From assembly GCA_033032175.1 (NCBI GenBank), contig CM065320.1, forward strand, positions 6,634,001-6,698,000: 64,000 nt of DNA, written 5' to 3'. Positions 32,190 to 42,431 of the stretch are shown piece after piece (within the stretch, counting starts at the first letter, position 1; every line of letters starts with the position of its first letter). The notes beneath the pieces were generated by a model. That model made no database searches. It had not been told where the DNA came from and saw nothing but the letters and a program-made list of their open reading frames with translations. This DNA is from Saturnia japonica (lineage: Eukaryota > Arthropoda > Insecta > Lepidoptera > Saturniidae). Position numbers and translations under genes: made by a program.

Positions 32190-33108
32190 GGTTATTATTT
32201 ATTGTTATTGTTATTGTTATGTGGGCTCCACTTGTCCGCACTTAGACTCTTCCTAGGTCCATTGTGCGTAGATATTCCGACTGGCTATTCCAGCCAGCCC
32301 AACTCCGACCAGAAGCACAGAAGCCTCCTGGGGCATTCACAGGCTTCTCGAAGTGACCTCGGGTTTTTGAGGGTTTTCGCCCGTTGGGTTGCAACTCCCG
32401 CGCATTTCAGGACTACGTGGGTAGCGGTTTCTTCGCCCTCCATGCATGCTCTGCACATGGGACTGTCAGTGACACCTAGAACATAAAGGTGTTTGTTAAG
32501 TGAACAATGGTCAGTTATAGTGCCTACCATAACACGTAGATCACTTCTATTAAGACCAAGAAGTCGCCGCGACAATCGCGGTTCAGGGATGGGCAGTGTC
32601 TCCCTCGACTGTCTACAGTCACTGGCTGTTGTCCATTGATCTTTATGTGTTGTTCTTTGACGCAGCCACGAGCGAATCAGGCTGAACGGCAGAGGCAATA
32701 TGGGTAAAGGACCCATCCGCAGAGTGCCGGAACCTCTCTTTGCCAGTTCATCTGCTGCGTCATTGCCCAGTGATCCGCTGTGTCCTTTAATCCACTGTAG
32801 GGTTACTTTGTTGTTAGTTGTATCCCTTTCCAGTACTTTGTGACACTCATTTATAAGCCCAGAGTCGTGTATGTTACTCTCCAGAGCTCGTAAGACTGCA
32901 GTGCTGTCGGAGAGAATTCTTATATTGTGCTTCTCTATTTTCCTGTTCAGCACTGCGTTTGCCGCCTCAGTAATGGCTACACATTCACATTGGAAGATGG
33001 AACTGTGTGGCCTTAAAGCTATTGATATTTTAATGTTTAGATCACAGGAAAATACCCCGGCGCCTGTTCCTGTATCAGTTTTTGAACCATCTGATATAGG
33101 TTTTTATT
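32190..33108 (-). mobile_element. 5'-truncated I/R1-group LINE (RNase H end)
   Basis: On the minus strand the element starts within the RNase H domain at about 33108 and runs through the stop codon into a short 3' region. It ends in an (ATAACA)n tail (32192-32222). A repeat tail and 5' truncation are typical of target-primed LINE insertions. Confidence 0.8.
32285..33107 (-). pseudogene. RNase H and C-terminal zinc-binding region of a LINE ORF2
   Basis: The frame is open from about 33107 to the TAG at 32285-32287. RNase H acidic residues are in place: ISDGSKTDTG, then QCECVAITEAANAVL, ILSDSTAVLRAL and WIKGHSGSLGNDAADELAKRG. The C-terminal part has a CX2C ... HX4C-type motif (CRACMEGEETATHVVLKC), common at the end of these proteins. 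RNase H in a non-LTR ORF2 points to the I group (I, R1, LOA, Ingi). The frame has no internal stops, but the endonuclease and RT are missing, so it is a dead fragment. RNase H would have removed the RNA strand during cDNA synthesis. Confidence 0.85.
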
Positions 33109-33371
33109 ATAGCTATTGGTTGAGCGATTAAATAATTAAAAAAAAAAATCATTAATAGAGGTAGTAGCAGTTCTATATTAACTTCTTGGTTTCAACCACG
33201 TCGTCCATTCCATCTTTTCTTTCAATTCCATCGATAATGAACTATTAGTCCTATTGCTTTGTCTCGAGGTAATTTATTATTGTATAATATCAAAATATGA
33301 ATGCACTTCGCTTAAAACTACTACAGCTTACGTGATTGGTCGACGACAACTATCGAACTGTTCCTATAAAC
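33109..33371. other. Short gene-free stretch
   Basis: AT-rich DNA ending in the CTATAAAC target duplication of the following hAT element (33364-33371). Confidence 0.4.
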
Positions 33372-33658
33372 CTCTGGTTCCCAACCAGTGGTCCGCATGA
33401 ACTAAAATACCGTCTGCAAAAGATTTAACATATCGAATTTCTTTTTGTTGTAAATTACTAATCTCATATAATATAGACACACCGGTATCTAGTGGCGAAC
33501 GCGGATGGCTGGGACGAAGGCAAGTGTTCAAATATATAAACAAATATGCTAAAAGTTTTGATTATAGTTTATTTTTAGATTGATACTCTTTTGATCTTTG
33601 TGCTCCCTGCTAAGGAAATCGAAATGGTCCCTGTTCCAAAATAGTTTGGGAACCATTG
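33372..33658. mobile_element. hAT-type MITE with 8-base target duplication
   Basis: A 287-base element whose ends read CTCTGGTTCCCAACC and (reverse complement of the right end) CAATGGTTCCCAAAC, the GGTTCCCAA terminal word of hAT transposons. It is flanked by CTATAAAC at 33364-33371 and 33659-33666, an exact 8-base duplication as hAT integration makes. No transposase remains. Confidence 0.85.
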
Positions 33659-33689
33659 CTATAAACTGAATCACTTTGTTAAGTGATTA

Positions 33690-33905
33690 AACATCTAATT
33701 AGCGGTGGCTAAATTGTTCCATGTAGGTTCTCTGTCACAAAACCGACTATACACTGAGAATCAGAGTTTGTTCGTGCGGGTAATTAAAAGCGAGCGACGT
33801 AATGAGAGGCCGCCGCTCACACTAATTAGACACCAGTGCTTCTAATACTGAATACCTAACTTTCTCAATTAGCAGCTACGTCATCACACTAATAGTAATT
33901 ACGTT
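33690..33905. promoter_or_regulatory. TAATTA-rich island, possible enhancer
   Basis: Five TAATTA/AATTA-type cores in ~215 bases: TCTAATTAGCGG (~33692), GGTAATTAAAAG (~33779), ACTAATTAGACA (~33822), CTCAATTAGCAG (~33866) and GTAATTACG (~33894). Between them is GC-richer DNA (AGCGAGCGACGTAATGAG). No frame, no transposon feature. Function is inferred from composition only. Confidence 0.25.
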
Positions 33906-34440
33906 ATAAAAATATTCATACGCTATTAACGTAGCTTATATAGTTATTACATAACAAACTGTTACATTTGATTCTGCGGATATTATATTGATCTTAAGTG
34001 CAGTGAACTCTATAAAAGACAGCCACGGAATGCTAGTTATGAAAACATTTAAAAAATAAAATTAATAATTTCATTTTGTAAAGTGAAACGCCATTAACTA
34101 TTAATAAAAATTTTCAAACTCGAGTAAACAACAGTATCTACATATAAACGTAAAAACCAATAACACAGATTATATTTCAAAAAAGGGTTCTGTTTGTTTT
34201 ATCTATCTGCAAAATGAACAAAAATAATTAAATAATCATGTGTGATTAATAAGAAAATACTGTCACTGATCGAAGCTTGGGATAGTTAAATTTCCAGGTA
34301 GTTGGGAAGATTTACAAGATTGTTTAAGATGTAGCTAAAACAGTATATTCGGATTCAATTATAATATGCTAGTTATTTAGTTAATCTCCTTTTAAATTTG
34401 TTCTAAATCTTTTAAATAGCACGAGCTATGGGAATACTTG
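33906..34440. other. Gene-free AT-rich stretch
   Basis: No repeat, RNA or coding region recognised. Confidence 0.35.
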
Positions 34441-34601
34441 CAGTTGAAAGTTCAGTCAGTAAGTAAGGTTGATTACTGGATTAACAGCATTGTGTATGCC
34501 AGACGTACTTATGCATCGTGGTTCTTTGAAATAATGTTCATATATTATACCAAACCCCAAAACCCTGTTACCAATCTTACTTACTCGACTGAACTTTCAG
34601 T
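34441..34601. mobile_element. Small TIR element (MITE-like)
   Basis: The left end TTGAAAGTTCAGTC-AGTAAGTAAGG and the right end (reverse complement CTGAAAGTTCAGTCGAGTAAGTAAG) form inverted repeats of about 40 bases around ~80 bases of unrelated DNA. No clear target duplication. Superfamily unknown. Confidence 0.5.
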
Positions 34602-34604
34602 AAT

Positions 34605-34674
34605 ACCTCTCACACTTTACAGTAACAAAGTCATTATAAATATTATGTTTATGGTTACTGTAACTATGAGAGGT
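34605..34674. other. 70-base hairpin resembling a precursor small RNA
   Basis: The two ~22-base arms ACCTCTCACACTTTACAGTAAC and GTTACTGTAACTATGAGAGGT pair with one small internal mismatch region and leave a ~27-base loop. Size and shape resemble an insect microRNA precursor, but it abuts a TIR element and may be another MITE remnant. Expression cannot be judged from sequence. Confidence 0.4.
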
Positions 34675-35494
34675 TTCAAACAAGGACGCTGAAATCCCGG
34701 TGAAGTAGGAAAAAATATTTGAAAGGCAATTGTCTACCTAGTTGAAACTAAAAGGATCTCTAGCGCTACAGATAAATACCGTATAATTAGATTTGTAGGA
34801 CAAGTAGGCAGATTTGTTTGTGTACCATGAGGTAATTGGTAAAACCACTCCCCGTATAAAATATTAATAATACACACGAACGTAGCTCATTAAAGAGAGC
34901 GCGGACTACATGAAATAATACTTCGGAAAATTAGTTTTCTAACCATAAATATAATTGCGATCCACTTATTGCCCATAAAAGCGAGGGAACGTGCGAACGG
35001 TCGTGTTGCAAAATTGTACAAAAGGAAAGTAATATTAGGAGGAAGTAGACGCAGTGCTACCCCGGGTTTGTTTCGGTGACTGGGGTGGGCTTTCAGATAA
35101 ATTATTTATCAACTGTATAGCAATTTTCTTTATGACTCCTCCGACGGAGCAGAGCAATTTACTCGTGAAAGAGATGCGTAAACTTGCAAGGACGCTACGC
35201 GACGCCCAAATTGCGAATCGTACAATAAGGTACACTAGGTAGCATTCACTGAACATAATATACACTTTTAAGTGAAACTACCAAGCACCAAATATATTTA
35301 CATAAAATAATGTAGACAATTGATTTTTGTTTTTATCAAAAAAAATTTTTAAAGTAAATATCAATTTGTTAAATAACATTTCTGAGACATCAATGAAAAA
35401 TAATGTATTTTAAATTAAAACTCCTATAATTTATTATTTTTATACTGAATCAGATAATTGGATACGATTTGTAACTAATATCGAAAAATTGTCA
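34675..35494. other. Gene-free stretch
   Basis: Mixed-composition DNA at 35040-35230 has two short opposing frames with no recognised protein. No repeat identified. Confidence 0.3.
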
Positions 35495-35986
35495 TCTATA
35501 CAATTAATGAAATGGAAGTGTGTGTTTGTAATGTCAAAATAAAAGCTTTTTACTAATAGATTATGAAAGTATATACAATTTTTTAAATTCTGTCTGTTCG
35601 TCTGTCTGTCTATCTGTTCCGGGTAATTGCCGAAACGGTTGGACTGATTTTGACGACTTTCACTGGCATATAGCTGATGTTATAAGGAGTAACTCAGGCT
35701 ACTTTAATTTTAGAAAACGATTTAGGGTTCTGGTCTTATAAAAAAGAACTGGCCAAGGTGCATTCAGTTACAATCAATTCGGGAGCTTAAATTGCTTAAT
35801 GCTGAGTAAACCATATGAGATATATCAAATTAATATACTACGTAATTGTAGATATTAAAAAAAACCAACAAAAAGTCAGCGAGAGCTTATGTCTATATTC
35901 TAAGGATCATCCACAATAAGTACAAACGGGGTGCCCGATCGACGGCATTCTGTAGTCAACGTGAGCGCAGTCGCGGGCTCAGCTAA
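35495..35986 (+). mobile_element. Helitron-like element (family 1)
   Basis: It starts TCTATACAATTAATGAAATG, contains GTTCCGGGTAATTGCCG and GATTTTGACGACTTTCACT, and ends GCAGTCGCGGGCTCAG with CTAA in place of CTAG (35983-35986). 492 bases, non-coding. The best-preserved family-1 copy in the window. Confidence 0.65.
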
Positions 35987-36190
35987 TATTTGATATATAA
36001 TTCGATCCAAATTTTAAATAATTTATGAGTTTTCCATTAAATTGTTTATATACAAAATTAGAATCGATTATTTGAAATCGGAATTGCATATTGGAATCTT
36101 AAATTGAATTATTAAAAAATTTACGAATTATACGATTTTTAGAAAAATTCGAAAGTTTACGAATCAGCAAATTCACTGACTTAAACCTTA

Positions 36191-36450
36191 TCAGGGGTCA
36201 GCCCTACCAGTACTTTTCCTCTACTCTTGGCGGTTTCCTGTCATATTTGCCGTTAAGCCAATCGTCACCAAATCATTACTGTTTGTTCGCATCGAGGTAG
36301 TTGGTGAGCTGCCTCTGCCTCTTTTGCCTTCGTTTATATTCAAAACCTGTTGGACCATATTAAAGTCTTTACTTCTGCTCACGTGTCCAAACCAGCGTAA
36401 GTGGCTTTCTCGTATCTTTTTCTTTGTAATTCTCCAAAATTTCCGAATAA
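36191..36450 (-). pseudogene. C-terminus of an RTE-like LINE ORF
   Basis: The minus-strand frame reads KIRESHLRWFGHVSRSKDFN, followed later by EGKRGRGSS and MTGNRQE-stop-RKSTGRADP, with the final stop TGA at 36191-36193. HLRWFGHV and a terminal WRK...ADP are typical of the C-terminus of RTE-type LINEs; here the Trp codon has become TAG. About 85 codons remain. Confidence 0.7.
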
Positions 36451-36540
36451 TTCGAATTATTCAATTCAATGCGATTCAATTGATATTGGCACACCCGTAT
36501 ATAAATCTAATACTATAAGTGAGCAATTCTTGTGTATATA

Positions 36541-37019
36541 CAGGGTTATTGGTAATTCGACGTATTCCCGTTAGGAGGTGATACGGGTGACTATTTGCAT
36601 AAAATGCATTATTCAAATGTGAATCATTTTTGAGTTATCATGTTTTTTAACTTTTTTCAAAATAAGTCAAAAATACAACATCAAAAATTTATTTTAAAAA
36701 GTATCAATTTTAATCTCATTTTTTCTTCTGGTTTATAAAAACGATTATCACTGATTATTCATCAATAATAAAACAATAATTATCAGTCCATATTTTAAAA
36801 TGCGAGACGAAAAACGATATTATTTCAATATTTTTTTCCACTAAAATGCCTTTTAATCAAAAAATACGTTACGAAACTTGGCTTGCAGATTATTTTAAAA
36901 ACATAACCGTTTTCTTAGCTGTCCAACAATGCATAACAACTAGGAACTTTTTCAAAGATACTGACTAAAAAATGATCACAAAAGAAGCAGGCGGAAATTC
37001 TTATTCGAACTAAACTTGA
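36541..37019 (+). repeat. Left long terminal inverted repeat of the Tc1/mariner-type element
   Basis: 479 bases. Reverse complement of 43059-43270 over its inner part (shared GTTTAGTTCGAAT, TTTCCGCCTG, GTTGTTATG, AGCTAAGAAAACGGTTATG, CTGCAAGCCAAGTTTC). Confidence 0.75.
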
Positions 37020-37239
37020 GGTCGTTCTTTAAAATTTCCATAAAATTATTAAAATCAATGTTTTATATTTAACAATAACAACAAACAATACCCAATGTAA
37101 ATAAAACAAAAAATGCTAATTCAAAATAAAATTTAGATCAGTAACAGCTTAGTAATACCATTACATTTAATATATTAAGTAATTTAAATAAGACATTTTG
37201 TAATTCAGCCTAATTAAAAGTTCTTGCTCGAAGTGACTT

Positions 37240-37548
37240 CCCCTATTGCGTACGCAAAGTCGCATTATTTTTCTGTGTTGTGACTTAACTACCGAAGTAG
37301 TGAAATTATTCCGCATCATATTTACTGCATTTATAATTCTTGTTTTGAGTTCTTCCGCGCATGACAGACGAGACGCTATAAACTAGGGATTTCGTATGAC
37401 CCCAGACATAGATATCAACCGGTGTTTAGTCCGGACTCCTCGCAGGCCACGGAATGGGTCCTCCTCGCCCTATCCAACGATTAGGAAAAAGGGCTATCGA
37501 GCCATCGCCTAACATTGACACCAAAATGTGCAGGACATCCATCGTGCT
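37240..37548 (-). pseudogene. Transposase, C-terminal part (downstream of the copia insertion)
   Basis: The minus strand resumes at the catalytic Asp: DGCPAHFGVNVRRWLD, then after a frameshift FPNRWIGRGGPIPWPARSPD, an in-frame TAA, TPVDIYVWGHTKSLVY and a decayed tail. The SPD-x-TPVD block contains the third catalytic Asp. Counting residues gives about 41 between the second and third Asp (DD41D), an uncommon spacing in the superfamily. Removal of the copia element and one GTGCT copy rejoins this to 41618-42431. Confidence 0.75.
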
Positions 37549-37719
37549 TGTTGGCAATTAAGAACGCAACCACATTTATAATAAGTTGGCAGCATTTATT
37601 GTCTATTTTCTGTATTTTGACATATAAGCTTGTTAACCTTTGTGCTATCAATATACGCTCCTTTGCATTTTCATAGTTATCGTTCCTTTTATTTATTTAT
37701 TTCCACCTATGTATCAACA
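37549..37719 (+). repeat. Copia 5' LTR
   Basis: 171 bases from TGTTGGC to TATCAACA. The first 17 bases do not match the 3' LTR; the other 154 do, with about four differences. Confidence 0.85.
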
Positions 37720-37734
37720 TGGTAACAGAGCGGG
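37720..37734 (+). promoter_or_regulatory. Copia primer binding site
   Basis: TGGTAACAGAGCGGG directly follows the LTR. It closely resembles the TGGTATCAGAGC primer site of copia-type elements, which pairs with an initiator-tRNA fragment. Confidence 0.75.
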
Positions 37735-37886
37735 GTTGATTGTTACTTGTGGAAATAAAAGAAATAAGAAACGCAGTGAAAACTAAGAAAACCAGCCGGC
37801 GTGTTTTGTCTGTCATACATTTTAAGGTTAAACGAGGTGGCGTGCTCGATCAGAAATCAAGTAAAAATCACATATACGCATAGAAG

Positions 37887-38510
37887 ATGTCGAATTCAGG
37901 TTACAATCCATTCCATATCGAAAGACTAGTTGGAAGAGATAACTATGCCAGCTGCAAACGCAGTCCAAGCATATTTCGAACTCGACGATTTATGGAGTTG
38001 TGTCACCGGTACCAATACAGACAAAACTAAAGAAACCAAGGCGAAATCGAAGTTGATTTTATTACTTGACCCTATCATTCACGTACATGTTCAGAATGCA
38101 ACTACTTGTAAAGAAGTCTGGGAGAGCTTGGAACAGGATTTTGATGACAGCGGGTTGTACAGGAGAGTAGCCTTGTTGAGAGACCTGATAACAACTACAT
38201 TGGAATCTTCTCGAAGCGTAGATGACTATGTGAATAAAATAATGTCGACCGCCCACAAGCTCAGGAATATTAAGTTTGACATTAATGATGAATGGCTTGG
38301 TACATTGATGTTAGCTGGCCTCCCTGAAGCTTATAAGCCCATGATCATGGGATTGGAGAGCTCTGGTATCAAGATAAGTGCCGATTCTATTAAATTTAAA
38401 CTCCTGCAGGAAGTTCAATGTTCAGATAATTCAGCATTATTCACAGGGAAAAAGGTCAATCAAAGAAATCAACATGATTCAACATGGACACTTTGCTAAG
38501 GATTGTCGAA
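37887..38510 (+). pseudogene. Copia gag
   Basis: The true start is probably the ATG at 37887 (MSNSGYNPFHIERLVGRDNY), with a frameshift near 37955. The longer frame 37930-38499 then carries the Gag region (VQAYFELDDLWSCVTG, VWESLEQDFDDSGLYRRVAL, LAGLPEAYKPMIMGLE), the UBN2-type Gag fold of copia elements. Near 38470 a second shift leads into the end of a CCHC knuckle (GHFAKDCRTPKRK), whose two cysteines are lost in a small deletion. Confidence 0.8.
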
Positions 38511-38962
38511 CTCCGAAAAGGAAAAATGTAGAAAATACAGAAGGAAATAAAGGTTTTGTTGCAGCTTTTTCAACAACTCCTCAGACAATGAATTCGGACC
38601 TGTGGTATGTGGACTCTGGTGCCTCCATGCATATGACAAATAAACGTGCCTGGATGTATGATGTTACAAGTCCACCGATACCCACCATAACTGTTGCCAG
38701 TAAGACACCGCTACCTGTGGAAAGTATGGGAAAGGTCAATTTATTGCTAAATGGTAATAAGAAAAGTAAAATTCAGGTCAGACAAGTTTTATACATACCT
38801 AAACTTGCAGCAAACCTCTTGTCAGTCAGCGCTATGGTGAAAAATGGCTGTAATGTAAATTTTAGAGATGAAGGTTCTATTACTTGTACTACCTGTCTCT
38901 CGGGGAAACAGACCAGATTGCCCTTCAATAATATTGGTTCAAGATCTTCACAATCACTGTAG
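38470..38962 (+). pseudogene. Copia protease, followed by a deletion
   Basis: The aspartic protease motif WYVDSGASMHMT is present and followed by TITVASKTPLPVES and VLYIPKLAANLLSVSAM. After FRDEGS the frame passes straight into CTTCLSGKQTRLPF, the zinc-finger end of pre-integrase. About a hundred residues normally in between are missing. A TAG at 38960-38962 ends the frame just before the integrase core. Confidence 0.8.
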
Positions 38963-39949
38963 TTGATTCACACTGATTTATGTGGACCAATGGAGCAAGA
39001 ATCTTTGGGAGGTATGAAATACTTTATCACTTTCATAGATGATTACACAAGACGAGTTCATGTCTATTTTTTGAAAAATAAATTGAATATTGTAGAAGTC
39101 TTCAAAGATTACAAAAACAAAGTAGAAACTGAACATGAGAGAAAAATAAAGGCAGTTCGTTCTGATAATGGAAAAGAATACTGCAATAGAGAATTTGAAA
39201 ATTTCTTGAACAAATATGGGATTGAACATCAAACAAGTGCTCCGTACTCACCCAAGCAGAATGGTCTTGCTGAACGGATGAACCGGACTCTGGTGGAAAG
39301 AGCAAAATGTATGTTGTTTAATGCTCAGCTTGCAAAACAGTTCTGGGCAGAGGCCCTAGCAACGGCAGCATATCTAATTAACAGATCACCTACAAAATCA
39401 ATTAATGGTAAAACTCTTATGGAGATATGGACTGGTAAGAAACCCAACTTGTCTAATTTAAAAGTATTTGGCTGTAAAGTAATGACACAAATTCCAAAAG
39501 AAAAACGCCAAAAATGGGACTCCAAATCCAGAAAGTTATTGTTTGTTGGTTATTGTGAATCTACCAAAGGATACCGAATACTTGATCCAGATACCAATAA
39601 AATCTTAAAGAGTAGATATGTAGTATTTTTAGAAAATGTGGAAAAATATGATAATAATATATATTTACCTTGTACATCCAACAGTAGCATTCCGGAGATA
39701 CAGCCACTCGAAGAAACCTGTAAAGAAGAATTAGAAGACAGCACCGATCATATTACTGGTGAGTCAAGCGAGGACTACCAGTCTGGCGAGAATGACGATT
39801 CGTCTTACATACCAGAGCAATCGTTTGATCTCGAGTCACCAATAAGAAACATAAATTTACGTCCACGGAAGGCTGTTCAGTATGCAGAAACAGAAGACCA
39901 TGATGTAAGCTACTTCTGTCCAATACTTAATTTAAATGATCCATAAACA
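38963..39949 (+). pseudogene. Copia integrase
   Basis: It opens LIHTDLCGPM (first catalytic Asp), then AVRSDNGKEY (second) and NGLAERMNRTLVERAK (Glu), the DDE triad. A copia-type GKKPNLSNLKVFGC and a C-terminal acidic linker follow. The frame of 327 codons ends at a TAA (39944-39946) that lies within what should be continuous pol. Confidence 0.85.
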
Positions 39950-41440
39950 GCAAATGAAGCATTATCATCATCTCATGCTGACCAATGGAAAAGGGCTATG
40001 CAAGAAGAGTATGACTCTCTGATCAAAAACAAAACTTGATCACTGGTTGATGCATCATCTGAAAAAGAGTCTTGCCATGTAAATGGGTGTTTAAAACTAA
40101 AACAAATGAAAAAGGTGAGATTATCTGTTTTAAAGCAAGATTGGTTATCAAAGGGTATGCACAGAGAAAAGGAAGTGACTATGATGAGACATATGCTCCT
40201 GTTGTAAGATATACACCTGTTCGATTCTTACTTTCACTGGCTGCAAAGTATGATTTAGAAATGTTTCAGATGGATGCCATGAGTGCTTTTCTTCAGGGTG
40301 ACATAGATACTGAGATATACATGTCACAACCAGAATACTACAAAGAAAATGATCAAGTATGTATTTTACATAAATCAATTTATGGACTCAAACAAGCTAG
40401 CCGGCAGTGGAATCTTAAATTAAACAATATTTTATTAAAAATTGGTTTACAAAGATCACATGTGGATCCCTGTATTTATTATTTAGTAAATGAGTTTATA
40501 ACCATATTCATTGCAGTGTGGGTGAATGATCTTTTAATATTCACAAATAATAAGGATAAAACAACAGAAATTAAGAACAAGTTAAAAGGAGAATGCAGTA
40601 TGAGAGACCTAGGTGAAATGAAGAATTGTATTGGTATAAACATAAATAGGAACCGAGATGCAGGTATGATTATGTTAGATCAAGAAAAATACATTAATGT
40701 AGTATTGGACTGTTTCAATATGTCTGAATGCAAACCAGTTTATACACCGATAGAGGTGAATGCAAAATTTGAGAAAAATCCTGAAGATGGAAACAAAAAT
40801 ATCCCATACAGGGAAGCAGTGGGATGTCTAATATATCTAGCATATGTCACGAGACCTGATATTACCTACGCAGCTAATAAGTTGAGCCAATACTGTAATA
40901 ATCCAGGTAATTAACACTGACTTGGAATAAAAAGGATTATGAGGTATCTTCAAGGAACCAAGAACCTAAAGCTATGCTATGTTAAAGATGACTCAAAGGA
41001 AATAACTGGATATTGTGATGCTGATTGGGCGAGCGACCCAATAGATAGACGATCGTGCACGGGTTATACTTTTCTGTTTCAGAATGCTTGTTTATCTTGG
41101 AATTCATGTAAACAGCAAACTGTGGTACTCTCTACAGCGGAGGCTGAATACATGGCGATGGCAGCGGCGACCCAGTAGGCCCTGTGGCTGCGGCAACTAT
41201 AGGCCGAGCTCGGTCAAGGCGAGGACAGTGCGCTACTCATCCACTGTGACAACCAAAGTGCAATACGACTGGCATCAACAGACTGTTATAAGCCAAAAAC
41301 TAAACATATAGATATTCGTTTACATTTTCTTAGAGAAAACATTGTTAGCTCTAAAGTAAAATTTAAATTTATAAATGGTTGCAGCATGGTAGCTGATAAC
41401 TTGACTAAAGGTACTACTTTTGAAAAACATTTGTTCTGTA
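39950..41440 (+). pseudogene. Copia reverse transcriptase and RNase H
   Basis: After WKRAMQEEYDSLIKNKT a TGA and a frameshift precede PCKWVFKTK. RT then reads ARLVIKGYAQRKG, QMDAMSAFLQGDIDTEIYM and IYGLKQASRQWNLKL. The active site, normally YVDDLL, is WVNDLL, so one metal-binding Asp is Asn. After RPDITYAANKLSQYCNNP two stops precede an RNase H with YCDADWASD, STAEAEYMA, HCDNQSAIRLA and a conserved end KTKHIDIR, itself broken by further stops near 41176-41202. Confidence 0.85.
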
Positions 41441-41463
41441 TCAGTAAAATGGGTCTGCGTTCT

Positions 41464-41617
41464 GCAACCACATTTATAATAAGTTTGCAACATTTATTGT
41501 CTATTTTCTGTATTTTGACATATAAGCTTGTTAACCTTTGTGCTATCAATATACGCTCCTTTGCATTTTCATAGTTATCGTTCCTTTTATTTATTTATTT
41601 CCATCAATGTATCAACA
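41464..41617 (+). repeat. Copia 3' LTR
   Basis: 154 bases from GCAACCACATTTATAATAAG to TATCAACA, aligned to 37566-37719. The preceding bases (41447-41463) do not resemble the start of the 5' LTR. Confidence 0.85.
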
Positions 41618-42431
41618 GTGCTGGTATATCATGTTTTGCCTTGTAGCCAAAGGCACGTCTTCGAGGAGGTCAAACATTTTATTTGTCAAAAAAAATTCGT
41701 AAGCTGTAGCATTTAGATTGCTTGGTAAAAAATGTGGTCCTATTAAATTGTCGTCAATTATTCCCATCCACACATTGACCGAAAAACGGCATTGCGACCC
41801 TTTTAGCCTCTTTTTATTATGATTTTTGTACACTTTCTCACTCCAATAATATTCTTTGTGGTATTTAGTAATCCCATCTTGATCGAATTTGGATTCGTCG
41901 GACCATAGGATTTTTTTTCAAAAAAGGCGCGTTTTCTAAATCCGCATTTAACATGAATCTACAGAAAGCAACTCTCCTTGCAGAGTCCTTCCTCTTCATG
42001 AATAACTTGCATAGCAGTACAATGGTAAGGATGGAATCCTATATTATGCACTGTAGACCATGCTTTCCATTGTAATACAGAGAGTCGTGTGGCGACGGTG
42101 TTTGTCAAAATTGTTGGTTCATCGATAAATTCTTGCACAATATCCTCTTCGTAATTAACAACATGGACTTTGGGGTTTCCGGTCTAAATTTGACGTCTCT
42201 GAACACTACCAGTTTCTCGGATTCGCCTATACACTCCATTAAAAACTGATACATGGGGTAACCGGCGATTAGGAAACCGACGCGAATAATCTTGACGAGC
42301 AGCTTCACTGTTACCATTGCAAAAGCCGTTACAAACACAATATCGGCGTATTCTTCATTTGTGTAATTTTGTAAGATTCGCTGTTCATGTTGATCAAGCT
42401 CTTCCATATTTGAATTCCAATTAAAAATCAT
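41618..42431 (-). pseudogene. Transposase, N-terminal part (upstream of the copia insertion)
   Basis: The gene starts near 42431 with a helix-turn-helix-like N-terminus (FNWNSNMEELDQHEQRILQN, YTNEEYADIVFV) and decays through several frameshifts. It recovers an open frame at about 41910: ILWSDESKFDQDGITKYH (first catalytic Asp), FSVNVWMGIIDDNLIGPHFL, DLLEDVPLATRQNMIYQ. Copia interrupts at the next His codon, immediately before the second catalytic Asp. The N-terminus resembles the DUF4817-type domain of insect Tc1/mariner-like transposases. Confidence 0.75.

Larger units (their letters stand above)
37549..41617 (+). mobile_element. Ty1/copia LTR retrotransposon, defective
   Basis: A 4069-base element flanked by a 5-base target duplication GTGCT (37544-37548 and 41618-41622). 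Order: LTR, primer site, gag, protease, integrase, RT, RNase H, LTR, the copia order with integrase before RT. LTRs differ at about four of 154 aligned positions, so it is older than the gypsy element. Coding regions carry several stops, frameshifts, a deletion and an RT active-site substitution. Confidence 0.93.

Noticed and set aside
37220..37330. Independent gene fragment next to the copia 5' LTR
   Set aside because: It matches 11541-11640 and continues the transposase reading frame, so it belongs to the disrupted DNA transposon.
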